Shown here one piece after another: positions 31,850 through 40,383 of a stretch of 64,000 bases of DNA (positions are counted from its first letter, which is position 1; each line of letters starts with the position of its first letter). Location of the stretch: the NCBI RefSeq assembly GCF_002242805.1, contig NZ_MCGQ01000013.1:470150-534149 (forward strand), written 5' to 3'. The stretch is from Streptomyces diastatochromogenes. Its GTDB lineage: Bacteria > Actinomycetota > Actinomycetes > Streptomycetales > Streptomycetaceae. The position numbers were made by a program, and so were the translations under genes. Under the pieces are notes generated by a model. That model was given only the letters and a program-made list of their open reading frames with translations. It made no database searches and was not told the DNA's origin.

Positions 31850-32893
31850 TCACAGGCCCGTGTTCACGGGCGAGACGTCCGCGCTGCGGCGCCTGCGCAC
31901 CGCCCAGAACACCGCGCTGCCCGCGACGACCGTGACGCCGACGCCGATCACGCCCGCGAGGCCGCCGGACAGCCGGGCGTCGGAGACGTCCCTGACGCCG
32001 TAGTCGGCGAGCGGGGAGTCGGCCGCCGCGTGCTTCTCGGCCTTCCTGTCGATGCCCTTGTCGTGCGCGACCTTCTCCAGGCCGTCGGGGTTGGCCGAGG
32101 CGTAGAAGCTCACGAACCCGGCGAGCACCAGCGAGGTGACCAGGCCGGTGATCCACAGCGTGCGGCGGGAGGTGCGCGCCGCCACGGGCGCCGTGGGAGC
32201 CGGAGCGTCCACCAGGTCGCCGTTCACGCGCAGCTGCAGGCGCTGCTGGAGGCCGCGCGCGCCGTGCACCAGGTCCGGGCGTACGGCGATGACGGCGCTC
32301 ACCGTGAGCGCGGTGATCACGGCCTCGCCGATGCCGATCAGCACATGGACGCCGATCATCGCGGTCGCCACCTTGCCGATGGAGACGTCCGTGGTTCCGC
32401 CGATCGCGTACATGAGCGTGAAGGCGACGGCGGCGGCCGGCACGGAGAGCAGCGCGGCGACGAAGGAGGCGACGGTGACCGAGCGCCGCTTGCGGGGCAG
32501 GACGGCGAGCAGCCCGCGGAAGACGGCGTACGACACCACGGTGGTGACGATCGCCATGTCGGTGATGTTCACGCCGAGCGCGGTCAGCCCGCCGTCCGCG
32601 AACAGCACGCCCTGCATGAGCAGGACGACCGACACACACAGCACGCCTGTGTACGGGCCGACCAGGATCGCGGCGAGCGCACCACCTAGAAGGTGGCCGC
32701 TGGTGCCGGCCGCCACCGGGAAGTTCAGCATCTGCACGGCGAAGATGAACGCCGCCACCAGACCGGCCAGCGGGGCCGTCCGCTCGTCGAGTTCGCGGCG
32801 GGCGCCGCGCAGGCTCACGGCGAGGGCGCCGGCGGCGACGACTCCGGTGACCGCGGAGGTGGGGGCGTTGATGAATCCGTCAGGTACGTGCAC
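31850..32893 (-). CDS. nikM: NikM-NikN (CbiM/CbiN-type) substrate-binding membrane fusion protein
   Basis: A 347-residue membrane protein. The N-terminus M-H-V-P-D-G-F-I is the conserved metal-binding amino end of CbiM/NikM, so the GTG at 32893 must be the start. Residues about 1-215 form the CbiM domain. The C-terminal part has a membrane segment, P-D-G-L-E-K-V-A and a final helix, the CbiN/NikN-like domain. TAAAAT six bases before the GTG means a leaderless transcript, and a Nur-like box overlaps the promoter. It is first in the nikM-nikQ-nikO chain. Confidence 0.88.
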   Translation of the reverse strand: MHVPDGFINAPTSAVTGVVAAGALAVSLRGARRELDERTAPLAGLVAAFIFAVQMLNFPVAAGTSGHLLGGALAAILVGPYTGVLCVSVVLLMQGVLFADGGLTALGVNITDMAIVTTVVSYAVFRGLLAVLPRKRRSVTVASFVAALLSVPAAAVAFTLMYAIGGTTDVSIGKVATAMIGVHVLIGIGEAVITALTVSAVIAVRPDLVHGARGLQQRLQLRVNGDLVDAPAPTAPVAARTSRRTLWITGLVTSLVLAGFVSFYASANPDGLEKVAHDKGIDRKAEKHAAADSPLADYGVRDVSDARLSGGLAGVIGVGVTVVAGSAVFWAVRRRRSADVSPVNTGL

Positions 32894-32899
32894 CGTACG

Positions 32900-32930
32900 A
32901 TTTTAGACGCTTGTTGCGAACCTTTTGCAA
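32900..32930 (-). promoter_or_regulatory. Nur-box-like operator and -10 element of the nickel transporter operon
   Basis: TTGCGA-ACCTT-TTGCAA at 32914-32930 matches, from memory, the nickel-responsive Nur box of Streptomyces (TTGCAA-N5-TTGCAA) with one or two mismatches. The perfect -10 hexamer TAAAAT lies at 32905-32900 on the minus strand, six bases before the nikM GTG. The box covers the -35 region, as expected for a repressor that binds with nickel and shuts off uptake. Confidence 0.75.
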
Positions 32931-33040
32931 GAGAGATGGAGTCTCACTGTCGACGAGGCGCAAACCGGAAAATATGCGACATTGGATGGAAGCGGATGCA
33001 CAGCTTTCGCATAGGTGACTGAGCGTGAGAGGGCGATCCG

Positions 33041-33382
33041 ATGTCTGTAGTCGAGCAGTACGCGCGCGCCCACATCGTCACGGATGAGGAGGACCCGGGG
33101 GCCGTACCCGTAATGCTGCGGTACGACCCCGACACCGATCCACGGTCGGTCCGCGTCGACCTGCCCGGACCGCACCACGAGTGGACCTTCTCGCGCGCCC
33201 TGCTCGAACGGGGGCTGCGGGCGCCGGCCGAGAGCGGCGACGTCCGGGTGTGGCCGTGCGGGCGCGTCCAGGCCGTGGTGGAGTTCCACTCCGCGCACGG
33301 CGTGGAGGTGGTGCAGTTCGAGTCGAAGGCGCTGCTCCGGTTCCTGCGCCGGACGTACACCGCCGAGCCCGTCGGCAGCTGA
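33041..33382 (+). CDS. ssgE: SsgA-family sporulation/cell-division regulator SsgE
   Basis: A 113-residue SsgA-like protein: V-P-V-M-L-R-Y-D-P-D-T-D-P-R-S-V-R in the first strands, W-T-F-S-R-A-L-L-E-R-G-L in the helix and V-E-F-H-S-A-H-G-V near the end. These actinobacterial proteins steer septum placement and spore maturation during aerial growth; SsgE has been linked to spore separation. The ATG follows GAGAGGG. Paralogue identity (SsgE rather than SsgD or SsgF) is inferred from its neighbours, nik genes and two PBPs. Divergent from nikM. Confidence 0.8.
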   Translation: MSVVEQYARAHIVTDEEDPGAVPVMLRYDPDTDPRSVRVDLPGPHHEWTFSRALLERGLRAPAESGDVRVWPCGRVQAVVEFHSAHGVEVVQFESKALLRFLRRTYTAEPVGS

Positions 33383-33397
33383 CGTCTCCGGGACCGC

Positions 33398-35062
33398 TCA
33401 GCCGCCCATCTTCAGCAGCGCGGCGACGATCGGCCCGGCCGTGTCGCCGCCGTGCCCGCCCGCCTGGACCACGCCCGCCGCGGCGAGGTCGCCGCGGTAG
33501 GCGGTGAGCCAGCCGTTCGGCTTCTTCTGGCCGTCGACCTCGGCGGAGCCCGTCTTGGCGCCGTAGTCCGGGCCGAGGCCCGCCATCGCCTTGGCCGCCG
33601 TGCCGTACGCCGCCGTGTACCGCATGACGTCCTTCAGCTGGGACTGCGTCTTCGACGACATGGTGCGCGAGGCCTTCGCCAGGGTGCGGTGGTCGACCGT
33701 GGGGGCCACCAGGTACGGCTGGCGGAAGACGCCCGACTCCACGGTCGCCGCCACCGACGCCATGTTCAGCGGGTTCATCCGCACCCCGCCCTGCCCGATC
33801 AGCGAGGCGCCCATCTGCGCGCCGCTCTGCACCGGGACCGAGCCGTCGAAGGACGGGACGCCGATGGCCCAGTTGTTCAGGCCGAGGCCGTAGACCTGCT
33901 GGGCCTCCTGGGTCAGGTCGCTGTTGGACAGCTTCGGCGCGAAATTGATGAAGGCGTTGTTGCAGGAGGCCCCGAAGCTCAGCTTGAACGTGCCCTTCTT
34001 GATCTCGGAGTCGGCGTCGTTGTGGAACGTCCAGCCGGCGAGCTTGTACGTCTTGGGGCAGGGGTGCGACGCGTCGGGGGTGACGAGTCCCTTCTCGAAC
34101 AGCATCGTCGACGTCACGATCTTCATCGTGGAGCCGGGCGCCAGGGAGCCCTGGAAGGCGGTGTTGAACCCGTGCCCGCTGTTGGCGACCGCGAGGATCT
34201 CACCGGTGGAGGGCCGCATGACCACCACCGAGGCCCGCGCCCGCTGGTCGACCTGCTTCTCGGCGGCCGCCTGGAGCGTCGGGCTCAGCGTCGTCTTCAC
34301 CGTGCCCGGCGTGCCCTTGCTCAGCTCCACGAGCGTCTTGTCGGACAGCTTGGCCGCCTCCGACGCCTTGCCGCGCACCACCCGCAGCTCCACGCCGGCC
34401 TTGCCGCCCGCCGTCTTGCCGAACTTCTCCCGCAGCCCGTCCAGGACCGTGCCCAGCGACGGGTACGTGGCGGTCGTCAGCTCCCCGCCGTCGCGGTCCA
34501 GCGCCTTGATCGGCGGGGTGCCGGACTCGCCGGTGACGAGCGTGTCGCCGTCCTTCAGGTCCGGGTGGACCACGGAGGCGTGCCAGCCGACCAGCGGCTT
34601 GCCGTCGCTCTTGCGCCGGACGACGGTGAGCGAACTGTCGTACGCGAGCGGCTTGCTGAGGCTCTGGTACGCCACCGTCGCCTTGACGGAGAAGGGCACC
34701 TTGGCGCCGGTGGCGGTGCCGGTCCTGAGGGTGACGCCCTTGAGGTGGGCGTCCTTGGTGTAGCCGGTGAGCAGTGCGGTGGCGGCGGACGGGTCGTCGG
34801 TGGCGGCCGCCGCCTCGGTGGTCCGGCCCTGCTGCCAGGCGGTGAGGAAGCGGGTGGAGGCCGTGCGGACCTCGGCGGCGGTGAGCGGGCCGGTCTTCAC
34901 GGCCTTGTGGTCGGCCGCGGACGTCCGCTCGTCGGCCGCCGCGCCGCCGTCGTACAGCGCGTAGACGCCGAACCCGGCGCCGACGACGACCACGGCGATC
35001 ATCCCGCCGAGTACGGCGGGTCTGGTCTTCCGTCGCTCGGCGACGCGCCTTCTCTTGCCCAC
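33398..35062 (-). CDS. Penicillin-binding protein with NTF2-like N-terminal domain
   Basis: A 554-residue class B-type transpeptidase. A basic N-terminus precedes one membrane helix at about 18-38; residues about 55-170 form an NTF2-like (MecA_N) domain. The transpeptidase domain from about 260 has S-T-M-K (S-x-x-K), S-C-N (S-x-N) and K-T-G-S. It cross-links peptidoglycan outside the membrane and should bind beta-lactams. No glycosyltransferase domain. GTG start follows GGAGGAA. It lies 96 bases after a close paralogue on the same strand, evidently a tandem duplication. Confidence 0.9.
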   Translation of the reverse strand: MGKRRRVAERRKTRPAVLGGMIAVVVVGAGFGVYALYDGGAAADERTSAADHKAVKTGPLTAAEVRTASTRFLTAWQQGRTTEAAAATDDPSAATALLTGYTKDAHLKGVTLRTGTATGAKVPFSVKATVAYQSLSKPLAYDSSLTVVRRKSDGKPLVGWHASVVHPDLKDGDTLVTGESGTPPIKALDRDGGELTTATYPSLGTVLDGLREKFGKTAGGKAGVELRVVRGKASEAAKLSDKTLVELSKGTPGTVKTTLSPTLQAAAEKQVDQRARASVVVMRPSTGEILAVANSGHGFNTAFQGSLAPGSTMKIVTSTMLFEKGLVTPDASHPCPKTYKLAGWTFHNDADSEIKKGTFKLSFGASCNNAFINFAPKLSNSDLTQEAQQVYGLGLNNWAIGVPSFDGSVPVQSGAQMGASLIGQGGVRMNPLNMASVAATVESGVFRQPYLVAPTVDHRTLAKASRTMSSKTQSQLKDVMRYTAAYGTAAKAMAGLGPDYGAKTGSAEVDGQKKPNGWLTAYRGDLAAAGVVQAGGHGGDTAGPIVAALLKMGG

Positions 35063-35158
35063 AGCCTCAGTTCCTCCGCGCTTTCCCCAGGGTCCCCGCA
35101 GCCCTCACACTCCCCAACGACGACAACCACAGTAAGGTCCCCGTCTTTGCGGGTGATG

Positions 35159-36799
35159 TCACCCGGCACTCCGTAGCACGCTTGCGACAATCGGCCCGGC
35201 CGCGTCGATGCCGTGCCCGCCGTCCTGGACCATCGCGGCGGCGGCGACGTCGCCCCGGTACCCGGTGAACCAACTGTCCGACTTCGCCTGCCCGTCGGCC
35301 TCCGCCGAGCCGGTCTTCGCGCCGAAGTCGGGGCCGAGCCCGGACATGACCCCGGCCGCGGTGCCGCTGGTCGCTGTGCGGTTCATCATGGCGCGCAGCT
35401 GCTGGACCGTGCTCTGCGACAGCCCGCGCGCGCGTGCCGGTTCGCGGTGGTCCAGGCTCAGCGGCACGAGCACCGGCTGCCGGAAGGTGCCGGTCCTCGC
35501 GGTCGCCGTCACGGAGGCCATGTTGAGCGGGCTCATCTGGACCTGGCCCTGGCCGATCAGGGCGGCCGCGGTGTCGGGGCCGCCGGCGGCGGGGACCCGG
35601 CCGTCGAAGGACGGGACACCGATCTGCCAGTTGTTCTGCCCGAGCCCGAACCGCTCCTGGGCCTCCCTGGTGAGGGTGTCCACCTTGACCTCGTCCGCGA
35701 ACTTCACGAACGCCGTGTTGCAGGAGCGGGCGAAGCTGTCGGAGAGGGTGGCGTGGTAGTCGGGCTTCAGATCCTTGAGGTTGTGGAAGGTCTGGCTCTC
35801 GGAGACGGCGGACGGAGGGCAGGGCGCCGGGCCGTTCGCGGTGGTCAGGCCGTTGTCGATGAGGGCCGCCGCGCTGATGATCTTCATGGTGGAGCCGGGT
35901 GGGCGTTCGCCCAGGAGGGCCGCGTCGAAGCCGTCGTCGCGGTGGTTGGCGACGGCCAGGATCTCGCCCGTGCTCGGCTTGACGGCCACGACGGACGCAT
36001 CGGCGTACTTCCGCACGGCCGTCTCGGCAGCCGCCTGCGCGCCCGCGCTGAGCGTCGTCGGGAGCTTTCCCGGCTTGCCCTTGGCGAGGGTGAGGAGGGT
36101 GGTGTCGGCCGCGCCCTCCGCCGTCCCCGTCGTGCCTTCGTGCCGTATCACCAGCTCCACGCCGGCCCGGCCGCCCGTCTTGTCGCCGTAGCGCTTGCGC
36201 AGTTCGTCCAGGATCGGGCCGAGCGACGGGTACGTCTCCTTCGTCAGCACCTTCCCGTCGCGGTCCACGGCCTCGATCGGCGGGGCCGCGGACTCGCCCG
36301 TCATCAGGGTGTCGCCCTTGCGCAGCTGCGGATGGACGACGGAGGGCTGCCAGTCGACCAGCGGCCGGTACGAGGTCTTGCCGCGTACGACGGTCAAGCG
36401 GCTCTCGTAGCTGAGCGGTTGGGTCTTTCCCCCGTACGACACCGTTGCCTTGACCGTGAAAGGCACGGTCGTGCCGGTGGCCGTACCGGGCGTGATGTGC
36501 ACCTTGGTGATGTGCGCGTCCCCGCCGTACGCCGCGAGCAGCTCCCGTGCCGCCTCCGGGAAGTTGGTGTACGTCGCCGCGGTCGAGGCGTCCCCCTTCT
36601 CCCAGGCGGCGAAGAACTTCCCGGTGGTCTCCTCGACCTCCGTACCGCTCGGCGGCCCGCTCTTCACGACCGCGGGACCGCCGCCCGTCCCCCCGTCACC
36701 GCTCAGCGCGGACATGATGTTGTAGGCGCCGTACCCGGCCCCGCCCAGCATGACCACACACACAGTGCCTATGACGGCACCCTTGACCCCGTTGCGCAT
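35159..36799 (-). CDS. Penicillin-binding protein, tandem paralogue
   Basis: A 546-residue paralogue of the previous gene with the same order: membrane helix (about 8-28), NTF2-like domain, transpeptidase domain with S-T-M-K, S-C-N and K-T-G-S all intact. The ATG follows GGGAGGAAG. The two proteins share long matching blocks such as F-D-G and A-S-V-x-A-T, but differ through most surface positions, so the duplication is old. Both copies keep their catalytic residues, suggesting different timing or location rather than decay of one copy. Confidence 0.9.
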   Translation of the reverse strand: MRNGVKGAVIGTVCVVMLGGAGYGAYNIMSALSGDGGTGGGPAVVKSGPPSGTEVEETTGKFFAAWEKGDASTAATYTNFPEAARELLAAYGGDAHITKVHITPGTATGTTVPFTVKATVSYGGKTQPLSYESRLTVVRGKTSYRPLVDWQPSVVHPQLRKGDTLMTGESAAPPIEAVDRDGKVLTKETYPSLGPILDELRKRYGDKTGGRAGVELVIRHEGTTGTAEGAADTTLLTLAKGKPGKLPTTLSAGAQAAAETAVRKYADASVVAVKPSTGEILAVANHRDDGFDAALLGERPPGSTMKIISAAALIDNGLTTANGPAPCPPSAVSESQTFHNLKDLKPDYHATLSDSFARSCNTAFVKFADEVKVDTLTREAQERFGLGQNNWQIGVPSFDGRVPAAGGPDTAAALIGQGQVQMSPLNMASVTATARTGTFRQPVLVPLSLDHREPARARGLSQSTVQQLRAMMNRTATSGTAAGVMSGLGPDFGAKTGSAEADGQAKSDSWFTGYRGDVAAAAMVQDGGHGIDAAGPIVASVLRSAG

Positions 36800-36932
36800 G
36801 GCGCGCTTCCTCCCCGTGGACCCTGTTGAACGCGTTCAAAACAGGTTGCGGGAGCACTGTATGCGCTTGTGAGGTCACTGAGACGGAAGTTGTCGAAACC
36901 GTGACTCATGCCGGCTCCGAACGACTGCCCGG
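36800..36932. promoter_or_regulatory. PBP promoter region and pmt 3' end
   Basis: 133 bases between the PBP start and the pmt stop, both on the minus strand, so pmt and the PBPs need not share a transcript. The PBP ribosome site GGGAGGAAG lies at the left edge. The rest, including CGTTCAAAACAGG, is lower in GC and probably carries a promoter; no convincing hexamers were fixed. Confidence 0.4.
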
Positions 36933-38681
36933 TCAGACCCAGGTGTCCAGCCACATCCGCGACCGCCAGCTGTCGATCGGGATCGCCGTGCCCGTGTACA
37001 GCGGCCAGAAGTAGATGAAGTTCCAGGCGATCAGCAGCACCAGGACGCCCGCCGCCGACGCGCCGATCACCCGGCGGGTCTCGCTGGAGTTCGGTGGGCC
37101 GATGATCGCGCCGATCAGCATCGCCACCGCCAGGCACAGGAACGGCAGGAAGACGACCGCGTAGAAGAGGAAGATCGTCCGCTCCTGGTACATGAACCAG
37201 GGCAGGTAACCGGCCGCGATGCCGCAGGCGATGGCGCCGGCCCGCCAGTCGCGGCGGAGCAGCCAGCGCCACAGCACGTACAGGATCGCGAAGCAGGCCG
37301 CCCACCACAGCAGCGGTGTGCCGATGGCCAGCACCTCCCGGGCGCACTTCTCCCCGGCGTCGGCCGGGCAGCCGTCGGCGCCGGGGGAGGGGGACTCGTA
37401 GAAGTACGACACCGGGCGGCCCAGCACGAGCCAGCTCCACGGGTTGGACTGGTAAGTGTGCGGGGACGACAGCCCGATGTGGAACTTGTAGACCTCGTGC
37501 TCGTAGTGCCACAGGCTGCGCAGCCAGTCCGGCAGGAAGGTCCAGTGGCCGCCCCTGCCGTCGGTCGCCGCCCAGTTGCGGAAGTAGCCGCCGGTGCCGT
37601 TGGACGGGGAGAGGATCCAGCCGGTCCAGGAGACCAGGTAGACGGTGAGCGCCACCGGGAACGTCGCGAGGAACGCGATCCCGGTGTCGTACTTGAGCGC
37701 CGCGAGGTACGGGTTCCGGGCGCCGGCCACCTTGCGGGCGCCCGCGTCCCACAGCACCGCCATCACGAAGAACGCGCCCAGGATGTACAGGCCGTTCCAC
37801 TTCGTGCCGATGGCCAGCCCCAGCATCAGCCCCGCGCCCCAGCGCCAGGGCCGCCAGCCGAAGCGGAAGGTGTCGCCGACGTGGTCGTCCGGGCGTACCC
37901 GGCCGTCGGGCCCGGCAGGCAGCGCGGCGGCCAGTCTCTGCCGTGACCTGTCCCGGTCGACGATCAGGCAGCCGAACGCGGCCACGACGAAGAACATCAG
38001 CACGCCGTCGAGCAGCGAGGTCCGGCTCATCACGAAGTGCAGGCCGTCCACCGCCATCAGCGCGCCCGCCAGACAGCCGAGGAACGTCGAGCGGAACATC
38101 CGGCGGCCGATCCGGCACAGCAGCAGGACCGAGAGGGTCCCCAGCACGGCCGTCATGAAGCGCCAGCCGAACGGGTTGAACCCGAACATCAGCTCGCCCA
38201 GGCCGATGACGTACTTGCCCACAGGGGGGTGCACGACGTACGCCGCGTCCGTGGGGATCGCGAGATGGCCGTGCGTCTGCAGCACCAGGTCGTTGGCGTT
38301 CTTGTCCCAGTTGACCTCGTACCCGCGGTGGACGAGCGCCCAGGCGTCCTTGGCGTAGTACGTCTCGTCGAATATCACCGCGCGCGGGCTGCCCAGGTTC
38401 CAGAACCGCATCAGGCCCGCCATCAGCGTCACCAGCAGCGGACCGACCCAGCCCGACCAGCGGCTGATGCGCTCCGCCAGGACCGGCGGGACGCCCAGCA
38501 CCTGCCACAGGCGCGGACTGGGCTCGGTGTACGGCGGCACCAGCCGGTCGCGTACGTCACCCGAGGGAGCGTCCTTGGCGGGCGCGTAGCCGAATCGGCG
38601 CAGCCGCTGCTGCCACGACGGCCGCTGGTCGTGCGGTGCCTGGCCCTGCCGGAGGTCCGTGGAGGACGCGGTACTGGTCAC
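36933..38681 (-). CDS. pmt: Polyprenyl-phosphate-mannose-protein mannosyltransferase
   Basis: A 582-residue PMT-family membrane enzyme with about eleven hydrophobic segments. F-D-E-T-Y-Y-A-K-D-A-W in the first external loop carries the acidic D-E pair needed for catalysis, and V-H-P-P-V-G-K-Y lies further on. It moves mannose from polyprenyl-phosphate-mannose to Ser/Thr of exported proteins; in Streptomyces it is also the host factor for phage phiC31 infection. GTG at 38681 chosen: TACGAT lies six bases upstream, indicating a leaderless mRNA. Divergent from rsmI. Confidence 0.93.
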   Translation of the reverse strand: MTSTASSTDLRQGQAPHDQRPSWQQRLRRFGYAPAKDAPSGDVRDRLVPPYTEPSPRLWQVLGVPPVLAERISRWSGWVGPLLVTLMAGLMRFWNLGSPRAVIFDETYYAKDAWALVHRGYEVNWDKNANDLVLQTHGHLAIPTDAAYVVHPPVGKYVIGLGELMFGFNPFGWRFMTAVLGTLSVLLLCRIGRRMFRSTFLGCLAGALMAVDGLHFVMSRTSLLDGVLMFFVVAAFGCLIVDRDRSRQRLAAALPAGPDGRVRPDDHVGDTFRFGWRPWRWGAGLMLGLAIGTKWNGLYILGAFFVMAVLWDAGARKVAGARNPYLAALKYDTGIAFLATFPVALTVYLVSWTGWILSPSNGTGGYFRNWAATDGRGGHWTFLPDWLRSLWHYEHEVYKFHIGLSSPHTYQSNPWSWLVLGRPVSYFYESPSPGADGCPADAGEKCAREVLAIGTPLLWWAACFAILYVLWRWLLRRDWRAGAIACGIAAGYLPWFMYQERTIFLFYAVVFLPFLCLAVAMLIGAIIGPPNSSETRRVIGASAAGVLVLLIAWNFIYFWPLYTGTAIPIDSWRSRMWLDTWV

Positions 38682-38786
38682 CGCGCCATCGTAGGGAACC
38701 GTTCTGTGTGAGTCCCGTGCATGTGAGGTACCGGTCGGGATGCGGTCGCTTTCACCCCTCCCCGGCGGCCCTGGGAGGATGGGGGC

Positions 38787-39635
38787 GTGACTGGAACCCT
38801 TGTCCTGGCAGGTACCCCCATCGGTGACATCGCGGACGCGCCGCCCCGGCTCGCGGAGGAGCTGGCGGGCGCCGATGTCGTGGCCGCCGAGGACACGCGG
38901 CGGCTGCGTCGGCTCACCCAGGCGCTGGGCGTGACCCCCAAGGGGCGCGTGGTGTCGTACTTCGAGGGCAACGAGTCCGCCCGCACCCCCGAGCTGGTCG
39001 AGGAGCTGCTCGGCGGGGCGCGCGTGCTACTCGTCACGGACGCGGGGATGCCGTCGGTCTCCGACCCGGGGTACCGGCTGGTCGCGGCCGCCGTGGAGAA
39101 GGACGTCAAGGTCACCGCCGTCCCCGGGCCGTCCGCCGTGCTCACCGCCCTCGCCCTGTCCGGGCTGCCCGTCGACCGGTTCTGCTTCGAGGGCTTCCTG
39201 CCGCGCAAGGCGGGGGAGCGGCTGTCCCGGCTGCGGGAGGTCGCCGCCGAGCGGCGGACGCTCGTCTACTTCGAGGCCCCGCACCGGCTCGACGACACCC
39301 TCGCGGCGATGGCCGAGGTCTTCGGCGCGGAGCGGCGGGCCGCCGTCTGCCGCGAGCTGACCAAGACGTACGAGGAGGTGCGGCGGGGGCCGCTCGCGGA
39401 GCTGGCGCGGTGGGCCGCGGAGGGCGTCCGCGGGGAGATCACCGTCGTCGTGGAGGGAGCCCCCGAGGCCGGCCCCGAGGAACTCGACGCCGCGGAGCTG
39501 GTCCGCCGGGTGCGGGTCCGGGAGGAGGCCGGGGAGCGGCGCAAGGAGGCGATCGCCGCGGTGGCGGCGGAGGCCGGGCTGCCCAAGCGGGCTGTTTTCG
39601 ACGCGGTGGTTTCAGCCAAGCACGCCGGGGGGTGA
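38787..39635 (+). CDS. rsmI: 16S rRNA (cytidine-1402-2'-O)-methyltransferase
   Basis: A 282-residue SAM-dependent methyltransferase of the RsmI/tetrapyrrole-methylase fold. L-A-G-T-P-I-G-D-I-A-D-A-P-P-R opens the protein, E-D-T-R-R-L lies at about 35, and V-T-D-A-G-M-P-S-V-S-D-P-G-Y is the conserved loop. It modifies C1402 in the ribosomal P site. The GTG follows GGAGG. Divergent from pmt across 105 bases. Downstream is a structured spacer. Confidence 0.93.
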   Translation: MTGTLVLAGTPIGDIADAPPRLAEELAGADVVAAEDTRRLRRLTQALGVTPKGRVVSYFEGNESARTPELVEELLGGARVLLVTDAGMPSVSDPGYRLVAAAVEKDVKVTAVPGPSAVLTALALSGLPVDRFCFEGFLPRKAGERLSRLREVAAERRTLVYFEAPHRLDDTLAAMAEVFGAERRAAVCRELTKTYEEVRRGPLAELARWAAEGVRGEITVVVEGAPEAGPEELDAAELVRRVRVREEAGERRKEAIAAVAAEAGLPKRAVFDAVVSAKHAGG

Positions 39636-39932
39636 ACCGGGTTCGTCCGGCTGGTGCCTGCTGAAATATGCCCTCTGAGCAGGGGCGTTCTCTTGTGAGC
39701 GCGCGCCCCATGGGAGGGCAAAAGGGGGGCGCGAAAGGCAAAGACCAGACCCCGTGCCAGGGGCCGATTTGGCAAGCGTCGTCCAAATCGCCTCCAACAC
39801 TCGACAGGCCAGATGCATTCGCTCCGGTGGAGGCGTCCACTGGTCGAAGGGACGCACCCGTCCCTCGCCCCAGGGGATTCCGGGGGGAATCCCCGCTTCG
39901 GGGCGCTTGTCCAGCGGTACAGAGGAGCTGGC
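39636..39932 (+). other. Structured spacer with nested hairpins before the zinc-ribbon gene
   Basis: A 297-base non-coding stretch. Its right half holds GGGACG-CACC-CGTCCC at 39849-39864 and GGGGATTCC-GGGG-GGAATCCCC at 39873-39894. The outer pair CGCCCC (39866-39871) and GGGGCG (39900-39905) encloses the second hairpin. GAGGAG for the next gene follows at 39922-39927. The hairpins could end rsmI transcription or fold as a 5' leader; no T-run is present. The left half shows no clear feature. Confidence 0.55.
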
Positions 39933-40337
39933 ATGAGTGAGTTCGCAGGGCAGTCCGGCCTCCGCGGTACGGCCACAGCCGTCGTTCACGAGTCGTATTC
40001 GTTCGCCTGCATGCGATGCGGGCACGGCTGGGAGCAGTCGTACGAGATAGAGCACCACACCGACGGCGACGGCCACGAGTTCGTGCGGTACGTGGCCGAC
40101 GGGCGGATCGTGCCGTCCCCGCTGAGCCGGCCCGCGTGCCAGAACTGCGACGGCCACGTCGTGCGGATCATGCGCGCGGGTCAGGTCGCGTCGGTGCGCA
40201 GCGCGGCGGAGGGGCACCATCACCCCGCTCCGCAGGGCGGCCCGGTCGAGGCCCCGGAGACGCCGGGCCAGGCCAAGGAGCCGCACCACTGGCACCTGTC
40301 CGATCTCCTGCACCCGTTCCAGCGCCGGGCGAGCTGA
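39933..40337 (+). CDS. Zinc-ribbon hypothetical protein
   Basis: A 134-residue protein with C-M-R-C-G-H and, about 48 residues later, C-Q-N-C-D-G-H: two Cys-x2-Cys knuckles that together would bind one zinc ion. The C-terminal part is rich in His (E-G-H-H-H, H-H-W-H-L) and Pro. No membrane segment or signal peptide. Likely a small nucleic-acid- or protein-binding protein; function unknown. The ATG follows GAGGAG by five bases. Confidence 0.75.
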   Translation: MSEFAGQSGLRGTATAVVHESYSFACMRCGHGWEQSYEIEHHTDGDGHEFVRYVADGRIVPSPLSRPACQNCDGHVVRIMRAGQVASVRSAAEGHHHPAPQGGPVEAPETPGQAKEPHHWHLSDLLHPFQRRAS

Positions 40338-40383
40338 CCCGAGGGGCGATCGATCAGGCGTGCCCCTTTCGTAGGATCGGGGC

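Noticed and set aside
30311..32893. Cobalt transporter for cobalamin synthesis
   Set aside because: No cobalamin genes or B12 riboswitch nearby, and a Nur-like nickel box overlaps the promoter.
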